The notes beneath the pieces are model-generated. The model saw nothing but the letters and a program-made list of their open reading frames with translations, had not been told where the DNA came from and made no database searches. A stretch of 64,000 bases of DNA from Calliopum simillimum (lineage: Eukaryota > Arthropoda > Insecta > Diptera > Lauxaniidae): positions 53,067,061 to 53,131,060 of the forward strand of contig OX638369.1 of NCBI GenBank assembly GCA_951812925.1. Direction: 5' to 3'. The number at the start of each line of letters is the position of its first letter. Position 1 is the first letter of the stretch. Shown piece by piece: positions 56,703 through 64,000 of this stretch. The position numbers and the translations under genes are program-made.

Positions 56703-57986
56703 TTACACAATACAATATAACAAGGCTAAGACAGCTGCAAGACAACTCCACAATCCTTTCATCGCTGCAGAATTGCCAGTAACAGCTTGAGCAAATCCTA
56801 CTCGATTATTTCCCATATCGAATTCTGTATAATATTTGCCAATGAAGGTATCACCCAAAATCCATAAGTCTGATGTCATTTCCTGAAATCCTATAATGCA
56901 CATGATATTAAAATTACTGTCATATGACAGAGTTATATATTCCGCAGGTGTAATTGTAAATGTTGTGCCACCAATAGTAAACCACACAATTGGCAATTTC
57001 GCCGTATTGATGCAGCTGACATTGTAAACACCCTCCTCCGCATAATATTCGGCACCAGTAACTTGCACTATGGCAATTAAAGCCGCTGTTGGTATTGCAA
57101 TTAAACTTGTACCAGTATCTGCAATAGCTTGACAATTGCTACATAAAGCCTCACCATCCACAGTGACCGATGTCATTTGGAATTGCCAATAACCCTGCGT
57201 ACTCACTGGCACATATGTCATCGGTGGAATAAAGCGTGTAGTATCAGAACCACCGAATATTAATTCACCGCCAAAGCTTGAGGTGTCATTACTATTTAAA
57301 TAGAATGAAAAAACATTTGTCGAGACAAGTTGCTGCGTGAAAATATTGTAAAAAGGTGGTGTTATATTGCCCACTGCAATGTTTGCATATCCCATACCGA
57401 AAATACCATCAAAATTGGAGTCCACAAAAGTCTGTCCCGGTTCAACGGTAGCCGCAAGAAATCCCTGTGACGATATTGTTAGACCGGCTACAATAACGGT
57501 GTCATTATATGGATATCCACCCATACTACCTGTGCCATATTGTATAGAGAGCGCTAGGCTGGAAGTGTTGAATACGGAGGTGCTTGAAGCGCTGGCGTTA
57601 TATCGATTATGCGTTAGGCAAGCCAGATCATTTGGAACATTACAATTGCTTGAAGGAACCCATAAATTTGACGAGCCAGTATCAAAAAGCACTACAAAGG
57701 GTTGTGGTGGCGTACCGATCGTAATGTTGCCGTAGTACATGTCATCGTAGTAATTGGTTAAAAGTTCGGTTGGCATATTGCTAGCGAAAATTCCTCTACT
57801 GCTAGCAGTAAATGCTTTTGTAGTTTTATTTGCATATTTGGCATGCAATATGGCCGATGCCGCACGAAAATGTTTAATATCACGTATTCCCAGACGCTTC
57901 TGTTGAGGTTTCTGCAGTGGTATCCTTAATAAAGTTGCTTCCGCCAAAAGTGCAACACTGAATAGCAGTAGGATACAACGATACAT
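56703..57986 (-). CDS. Pepsin/cathepsin D-like aspartic protease, intronless, 427 aa
   Basis: A secreted A1-family endoprotease. The ATG at 57984-57986 starts a signal peptide (MYRCILLLFSVALLAEA). A frame extends seven codons further but without ATG. The propeptide includes IPLQKPQQKRLGIRD. The catalytic motifs are FDTGSSN at D102 and ADTGTS at D290, and the flap reads IQYGTG with Y150, so the site is complete. Several N-x-S/T sites occur. The end, NSAAMKGLW followed by a hydrophobic run, could be a GPI signal or membrane tail, unusual for cathepsin D. The upstream ~180 bp, with a conserved AGATAA, matches the promoter of copy 1. It is likely a gut or lysosomal digestive enzyme. Confidence 0.88.
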   Translation of the reverse strand: MYRCILLLFSVALLAEATLLRIPLQKPQQKRLGIRDIKHFRAASAILHAKYANKTTKAFTASSRGIFASNMPTELLTNYYDDMYYGNITIGTPPQPFVVLFDTGSSNLWVPSSNCNVPNDLACLTHNRYNASASSTSVFNTSSLALSIQYGTGSMGGYPYNDTVIVAGLTISSQGFLAATVEPGQTFVDSNFDGIFGMGYANIAVGNITPPFYNIFTQQLVSTNVFSFYLNSNDTSSFGGELIFGGSDTTRFIPPMTYVPVSTQGYWQFQMTSVTVDGEALCSNCQAIADTGTSLIAIPTAALIAIVQVTGAEYYAEEGVYNVSCINTAKLPIVWFTIGGTTFTITPAEYITLSYDSNFNIMCIIGFQEMTSDLWILGDTFIGKYYTEFDMGNNRVGFAQAVTGNSAAMKGLWSCLAAVLALLYCIV

Positions 57987-58185
57987 TATATATAAATAAT
58001 ATTTCACGGTGCGACAGCTAAGAAATACTCGTAATTACTACAGTAGCAAAATTAATTTATTTGCCTTATATTACAGTATTTTTATATCATATTAATTAGG
58101 TATCGGCTTTTTCATTGGTATCTATATCTTATCTTTCTAAAGGGATTTTATGCAATGACGAATTTTCGATAAAATAAGTTGACTG
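57987..58185 (-). promoter_or_regulatory. Promoter region of protease copy 2
   Basis: It aligns with 13868-14053. The GATA site AGATAA is at 58129-58134 on minus, about 145 bp before the ATG. No strong TATA box is seen. Confidence 0.55.
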
Positions 58186-58411
58186 GAAAATAACGATTAG
58201 TAATTATGTCCCCAATAACAATGTTACTTACAATGATTTTGATTTGTATACCCTACTTACTAGGGTGGCTTAAAAATACAAAGTTGGTTAGAATTGCTCA
58301 TCAAATTGTTCTTTTTGATGTAAATAAGCACCATGTAAAGTTTGGTCCGCTTCAGAGATCAAATTTGGTGCATTCCAAACTATTTGAAAAATCGAAAAGT
58401 GGTGCCGAATA

Positions 58412-59705
58412 CGTAGGCTGCTAGATATATTTCTGGCCTAGGCAACACTAAGTGTTGCTAGGTGCAATCTGGCATTGCCATTGGAAAGTTTGACATTTTT
58501 TAGCATAAACGTACTCAGAACGTTTTAACGTACGACCATCATTTGTGTTGTTTACAGTGACTTGAAAAAATCAATTTGGCAAAAAAATGGAATTAACTCG
58601 TAAACATTTTCGTCCGATAATTTTTCACAACTTTCGACGTGGATTATCACGACAAGAGTGCATCAATGAACTTAAATCTTTATATGACGATGAAGCACTA
58701 TCCTATAGCACTGTGAAAAACTGGTTTAATGAATTCAATCGTGGCCGACGCTCGCTCAAAGACGAATTCCATGAAGGTCGTCCAAAAACGGCCGTTGTGC
58801 CTGAGAACATTGATGCCGTGCGTGAACTGATAATGCAAGATCATCATGTGACACACCGTGAGATAGAAGCATCTTTGGGCATTAGTTTCACTTCAATACA
58901 TTTGATATTGCATGAACACCTGGCCGTAAAAATGGTTTTTTCTCGTTGGATCCCGCACAATTTGACAATTGCTCAAAAAAAGGCTCGTGTCGATTGGTGC
59001 AAAGAAATGTTGAAAAAATACGATCACGGTGCTTCAAAAGACGTTTATAAGATCTTCACAGATGACAAATCATGGATCTATGCGTATGAGCCCGAAACAA
59101 AACAGCAATCGACCGTGTGGGTCTTCGAAGACGAGCCAAATCCAACGAAAGTTGTTCGTGGGAAAAGCACTTCGAAGCAAATGGTCGCCTGTTTCTTCGG
59201 CAAAACTGGTCATGTGGCAACTGTTCCGCTTGAGCAACGTAGGACGGTCAATTCTGAGTGGTACACCACAATTTGTTTGCCTGAAGTCTTCGGAGAAATT
59301 CGAAAAACGAACAAGAGAAGATGAATCATTGTTCACCATGACAATGCGAGCTCTCACACATCGGCTCAAACCAGCGCCTTTTTGACCGGCCAAAACGTCG
59401 AATTGATGGGTCATCCGCCGTACAGCCCTGACTTGGCACCCAATGACTTCTTTCTATTCCCGCACATCAAGAAAAAAATGCGTGGTCAATGATTTTCGTC
59501 GCCAGAAGATGCTGATGAAGCGTTCAAAAACCATGTTTTGGAGGTGTCTCAATCGGAGTGGAAAAAAGGCTTCAACAATTGGTTTGAGCGCATGCAAAAG
59601 TGTATAAATCATACTGGAGAATACTTTGAAAAACAATAAAACCATTTTTGATGATAAATATTCGCATTTTCATTATTAGGCTAGAAATATATCTAGCAGA
59701 ACTCG
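58412..59705 (+). mobile_element. Near-complete mariner transposon, 1.29 kb
   Basis: The terminal repeats share CTGCTAGATATATTTCT..CCTA and are flanked by TA on both sides (58410-58411 and 59706-59707). The length is the usual ~1.3 kb. It contains one transposase frame with two nonsense codons. Confidence 0.8.
58587..59639 (+). pseudogene. Mariner (D,D34D) transposase with two in-frame TGA codons
   Basis: The 350-codon frame is intact in length, but TGA occurs at 59322-59324 and 59490-59492, both likely CGA to TGA. It shows paired HTH domains, the WIPHNL form of the mariner WVPHEL motif (121-126), TDDKSWIYAYEP (family TGDE, so D160 stays but the neighbours are altered), HHDNASSH (D252), and YSPDLAPND with 34 residues between the last two catalytic aspartates. 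It is otherwise undamaged, so it was lost recently. The subfamily is not assigned. Confidence 0.85.
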
Positions 59706-60774
59706 TATGGGAAAAAATGTTTCTTTTAAAATTTAAACTGTTCAACTGTTCGATTTGTTTCTATGGTTAGTAAGTTCTGTAGTTTTGAAGATATTGTCCA
59801 TTCAAAATAAAGATACGAAATGGAATGCCAAAATCTCTAAAATTACAGAATAAATTGCAGTTTTTAACTTAGCGGTTCTAAATCTATATACAAAGTTGAA
59901 CAGTTTAAAGCTTATAATTAAAATTGTTTCCATATTCAGGTCCACTTTTCGGTTTCGGATGCATCAATTGTTCTCTAAAATGCATCAAATTTTATGATGT
60001 GCTTTTCGGGCATGATTTTCGCACTTCTTCAAAAGTACTTTTTTAAAAGCCTATTTTTGCAGCCTTGGGAATATCAAAAATAGAAAACATTAAATATTGT
60101 ACATAGTTGATTTATTCGCTTCACCCGCTTTCTATTTAAACATATTTATTATTATTTCAAAATTTTCCAAAATCAGTTTGTTTTTCAAATTAAATTAGTC
60201 TAAATCCAAATACCATATATTGCATATAAGAACTTTAAAGAATTAAATTATTTACATGAATAAAGTTCATATTCATACTGAAATATTTGATGTCGAAATT
60301 TGGCGAACGTTCCAAATCAATAAAAACCCAAATTTGTGTTGTAATTATTTTTATTTAATACAAAATAGAGTTTATCCTGCACCCAAATAAAAATATTTAC
60401 AAGTTTATGTTTACATATCGGTTTTTGTCAAAACAACCTAACCGGAAACTGACAACTAAAAAATTACTTATTTCTTAAATATATAGAAATACGACGAATA
60501 TTCAAAAAAAGGCGCATTTCAACTTTATATTTATTTACTAGAATTATGCAAAATTGTCTAACCTTTAGTTATGCTGTTTTGTCAAAAGTACTTAGACATA
60601 TTGCTCTAACAATTCTTCTTCCAATAGTCAGTACCAATATAATGCAAGCAAATTAAGTTAAATTATGTAATTTAACTGAACCAGCACCAACTTTGATCCA
60701 ACATGTCTCATTTTGTTCAGTTTTTTTTTTAAAAATAGAAACAATTCAAAGCAAAAATAGTTAATTTCAATGTT
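59706..60774. other. Intergenic DNA, no gene seen
   Basis: AT-rich and without recognised elements. Confidence 0.4.
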
Positions 60775-61326
60775 CTAGTCAACGCTTAATCCGAATATGG
60801 CATCAGAATCTCTATATCTTCTGTAGTTTCCGAGATATCCTACCCCATCGATTGGTAATTGATTTTCAGTAAAGCCAAAATTTGGAATGTGTACCGACGT
60901 TAAATTTAGAACGGAATTTTTTATAAAATTGCTACCCATTTGGCTTAGAAGAAATTGCAAGCGCGGCAACAAAAATGCGTTCTAAGCTCTTCAGATTGCA
61001 TATAATGTTTACATCATAGATTATTTTGGGAATATATGATAAAATAAAAAGTACGTCTTAACTAGTTTATTATTCAAAGTACTTGCAATGAAGTCTTTAA
61101 GACCATTTTCCTCCTCATGACTTTCGAAACTGCATAATCCAAAATAATACTGAATAGGTGTTCACTGCTCTAAAATACGATCACCAGCTGCCTAATTTTT
61201 TTTAAAATTATTTAAAAACTAACCTGTCGTGTCATCAATTACAATGAAAAAGTACTGGCTATTACCAATTAGGAAATGAAGTGCGCCAGTGGTAGTATTT
61301 TGCGAATTGCTATAAAAAGTTAACAT
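60775..61326 (-). other. Possible broken small gene or unknown transposon remnant
   Basis: Three frames in a row look coding on minus: MLTFYSNSQNTTTGALHFLI ending IVIDDTTG at a GACAG|GTTAGT donor (61224-61326); YYFGLCSFESHEEENGLKDF and on to a stop after a CTATTCAG acceptor (to ~61029), 74 bp away as a typical fly intron; and a 65-residue frame with VHIPNFGFTENQLPIDG and NYRRYRDSDAIFG (60775-60972). The first two do not join in phase (1 against 0). No family was recognised. It is either a pseudogene, an assembly frameshift, or chance. Confidence 0.3.
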
Positions 61327-61619
61327 ACTGAGGGCCGTTTTCTCAATGTCCAGAGGCTGAGGTAGCGTCAGCGGTTGCCATGGTCAACTAAAAGACAATC
61401 AAACTTTCAGTTCACAAAATACTTTATTTTTATTTATTTAATTTTTAATTGCAAATTATTTTTACATTGGTTTATTGGGTTTTTTTATAAAGAAGTTTAC
61501 AATCCGATAATGTATGTTTTAATTTATTTAATTTGTTTTTGTTTTATTTCGCTGGGATACTGCTGGCTGAATTCCTCTTCTCCTGGAATGTCGTCCTGTG
61601 CTTGATCCTGGATTTTATG

Positions 61620-62130
61620 GCAGTTTTCCAGGTGACAATGGGTTTTGGTTATTGACTACGGGTACTTTAATGATACTATATGGAGTATCTAGCAACGTGG
61701 ATAAACCTCTGGTCACGTAAGGTGCCAGGAGCCTTTGTGGAAGATATACAAGATCTTCCAGGCGACTACAATCCTATGATCACGGGTACTGAAATGATAC
61801 TATATTGAGTATCCAGCACCGTGGATAATCCTCTGGTCACTTAAGGTGCCAGGAGCCTGTGTGGAAGATATACAAGATCTTCCAGGCGACTACAATCCTA
61901 TGATCACGGGTACTGAAATGATACTATATGGAGTATCCAGCACCGTGGATAATCCTCTGGTCACTTAAGGTGCCAGGAGCCTGTGTGGAAGATATACAAG
62001 ATCTTCCAGGCGACTACAATCCTATGATCACGGGTACTGAAATAATACTATATGGAGTATCTAGCACCGTGGTAAATCCTCTGGTCACTTAAGGTGTGGA
62101 AGATATACAAGATCTTCCAGGCGACTACAG
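61620..62130. repeat. 124-bp tandem repeat, four copies
   Basis: Units carry GTGGAAGATATACAAGATCT, TCCAGGCGACTACAATCC, GGGTACTGAAATGATACTAT and GTGCCAGGAGCCTGTG. Unit starts are at 61737, 61861 and 61985 (124 apart), and the last unit lacks 13 bp. Identity is high, so amplification is recent. Confidence 0.85.
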
Positions 62131-62275
62131 TCTAACAAATTACCCTAAGATACCTAGGAATACGAGGCCTTTGCACTACTACCCTTTGGCATTTAATGTT
62201 TTAAACATCAAGATTATTTTTATTTAACTTTGATGTTGTCGCACTGAACGTTTGGCTGTGACTGCCTGCCTTCTG

Positions 62276-62306
<31 letters not shown>

Positions 62307-64000
62307 TTAATTACTTTGAAATACATTTTGTCTTAATACTACATTACATTACATACATTCTTTCTTAACATACACACGTATTTATCTAAGAGTTTCTTAA
62401 TTAGGTTTATAAATTTGTAAGAATAATACATATCTTATTCTACTACATAACATAAATTATAAAATACATTGTTTACATTGCGTTAATTTTTTCCGAAAAA
62501 ATTTAAAAAAAAGGAAATTTCATTATTTGTTTTTATACTTAAAACTAAACAATATCTTAAAACTACCTAAAACTATATAACAACAGATAGAGAACCCTTA
62601 TTTTAGCTCGTCATTAATTTTGCAGAAATTGACTAGTGCTATACACTGTGTTTCTGACGTCAAGTGTTTTAAATCTTCTATGGTAAAATAAGAGTTCTTT
62701 ACCTGAATATATATTATTATTATTATTTAATACACTTAAATATATGGGTGACATGTGCTTATCTTCTATGGGGTATGCTATATCACTTTCCTTATTTAAA
62801 TAATTATCTATCAGATTGTTATAGACAAAAGGCAACTTTCCTAAGTATTTCAACGCTAAGCCTACCAGGAATGAATCTATTCTTATTAATTTACCTTGGT
62901 CATAAACTACTTTATTTGGAGTATTTCTATAGGTGCCATTTACGTATCGCTTAGCTCTAATACCCAAGCACACCCTGAGAGTGTATCTCTCAAAAATTCT
63001 TAGCCTTTCCATTTGGGCTGACGAGATATCAAACCAAATAGGGAATGCATAACCTAAAATGGGCCTTATAATTTGCTTATAGCAATTTAACCTTATCTCA
63101 TGTTTGAGATGTTTTGCTCTGCGAAACAGGTTCGAGTAGCAGAAGAATATTTTTTTGGCTTTCGATAAGGTGTAGTCAATATGGGTTTTAAACGTAAATT
63201 TCCTATCAAAAATAACACCTAAATACTTAATTTGTTCTGTATACCTTATAGAATCTCCATTTATTTCTATATCAGGGATAAATTGCCTGGCATTAGGATA
63301 TAAGTCCTTTTTAAGGCCTTTAAAAATTGTGCTTTCACACTTTCCTATGTTCAACCTTAGTTTCCATTTTCTAAAAAACCTATTGAGAATCTCTAGGTGG
63401 TCATTCATTTTAAGATTTGCCGTTGAGGCCCTAGCATTTGAACTTAGAAGCATAATATCGTCTGCATAAATAAGGGTCAATATATTTGAGTCAGAGTTGG
63501 GAATGTCTGCCAACAGGATATTATAAAGGATTGGTCCTAGAATAGAGCCCTGGGGTACCCCTGCAGTGATTGGCTTACAAATAGAATTTTCATTATTATA
63601 GTGTACAAAGAAGGACCTATCTGTGAGGTAATCTAACACTATTTTGCAAAGATGCTTGTCAAAACTAAATTTTCTATACATTTTGTACACTATCCCCTCT
63701 ATCCAGGCTGTGTCAAAAGCTTTCTCAAAGTCAAGGGCTACAGCAATTGTTGCACGCCGCTTATTTAGGTTTGTTGTGACAAAGTCAGAAAGAAGAGTCA
63801 GTGCATGGCTAGTGGAGTGAGAGGGTCTGAAACCAAATTGAAAGTCTTTAAGAATATTGTGTTCCGCTATATGATTTTTGAGTTTATCAAAGATAAAACC
63901 TTCATATAGCTTACTAACATTGGACAATAATGAAATTGGTCTATAATTTTTAGGCACTTTTGGATCTGTGTTTGGTTTAAGAATGGGAATAACCTTTGCA
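62276..64000 (-). mobile_element. Young jockey-like non-LTR retrotransposon, cut by the window edge
   Basis: On minus, an open RT frame is followed by a 3' UTR and an uninterrupted 29-base poly(A) tail (T29 at 62276-62304). The long pure tail and the undamaged frame suggest a recent insertion. The 5' part lies outside the window. Confidence 0.8.
62614..64000 (-). CDS. Jockey-like ORF2, reverse transcriptase and C-terminus (partial)
   Basis: At least 461 codons remain open to the window edge. The frame runs through AKVIPILKPNTDP, NYRPISLLSNVSKLYE, FDTAW, TAGVPQGSILGPILYNILLA and LIYADDIMLLS, with KWKLRLNIGKCE, QIKYLGVIFD and RYVNGTYRN after it. These are RT blocks 1-7 and thumb of the jockey clade. 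RT copies element RNA at the nicked target. No RNase H domain is seen, as usual for the clade. The endonuclease part is off the window. Confidence 0.88.
   Translation of the reverse strand, partial: AKVIPILKPNTDPKVPKNYRPISLLSNVSKLYEGFIFDKLKNHIAEHNILKDFQFGFRPSHSTSHALTLLSDFVTTNLNKRRATIAVALDFEKAFDTAWIEGIVYKMYRKFSFDKHLCKIVLDYLTDRSFFVHYNNENSICKPITAGVPQGSILGPILYNILLADIPNSDSNILTLIYADDIMLLSSNARASTANLKMNDHLEILNRFFRKWKLRLNIGKCESTIFKGLKKDLYPNARQFIPDIEINGDSIRYTEQIKYLGVIFDRKFTFKTHIDYTLSKAKKIFFCYSNLFRRAKHLKHEIRLNCYKQIIRPILGYAFPIWFDISSAQMERLRIFERYTLRVCLGIRAKRYVNGTYRNTPNKVVYDQGKLIRIDSFLVGLALKYLGKLPFVYNNLIDNYLNKESDIAYPIEDKHMSPIYLSVLNNNNNIYSGKELLFYHRRFKTLDVRNTVYSTSQFLQN

Noticed and set aside
56703..58007. Protease start seven codons upstream of the chosen ATG
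   Set aside because: The upstream codon is GTG; the ATG at 57986 aligns with the paralog start and a signal peptide.

Overview
This window is eukaryotic nuclear DNA from a higher fly (Brachycera, probably a tephritid fruit fly; this is inference). The evidence is GT-AG introns, AT-rich intergenic DNA, AATAAA sites, a fly-type SERGEF gene, and many mariner/Tc1, hAT, non-LTR and TTAA-type elements. No bacterial, organellar or CRISPR features were seen.

Host genes, left to right, all on the minus strand except the first protease copy: (1) a two-exon secreted 83-aa cysteine-rich TIL-like peptide gene (4273-5124) with a TATA box; (2) a plus-strand pepsin-like aspartic protease copy (15128-19037) whose only intron is made of transposon DNA; (3) a terminal exon with seven C2H2 zinc fingers (22842-23510); (4) a two-exon zinc-finger gene (31259-34759), colinear in its fingers with (3), so that (3) may be an alternative 3' exon of the same gene; (5) a four-exon 528-aa low-complexity protein of unknown function (36558-39907); (6) a four-exon SERGEF/DelGEF ortholog with RCC1 repeats (43722-47803); (7) an intronless protease paralog (56703-57986) with an intact active site.

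The rest is mobile DNA: a CR1-like non-LTR element with a PHD-type ORF1 (7185-10912), a hAT relic, a DUF4817-type mariner-like relic inside the zinc-finger intron, a nearly complete mariner with two nonsense codons (58412-59705), a 5' portion of a young jockey-like element with a 29-nt tail at the right edge, two adjacent palindromic Tc1-like elements (27432-30836) nested in an older palindrome, a 1.8-kb palindrome carrying tRNA-like pol III boxes (54705-56503), about a dozen MITEs, and several tandem arrays.

The strongest observation concerns the two protease paralogs. They share about 190 bp of promoter sequence, so they arose by DNA duplication. In the plus-strand copy an 11-bp direct repeat, TGCCACAGGTA, flanks a 5'-truncated non-LTR element with later nested insertions. 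Each repeat contains AG|GT, and splicing between them restores the reading frame exactly. This looks like an intron born from a transposon's target-site duplication. The same copy has lost the DTG glycine and the flap tyrosine, and a second transposon separates its promoter from its start codon. Splice models, nesting order and expression are inferred from sequence alone.
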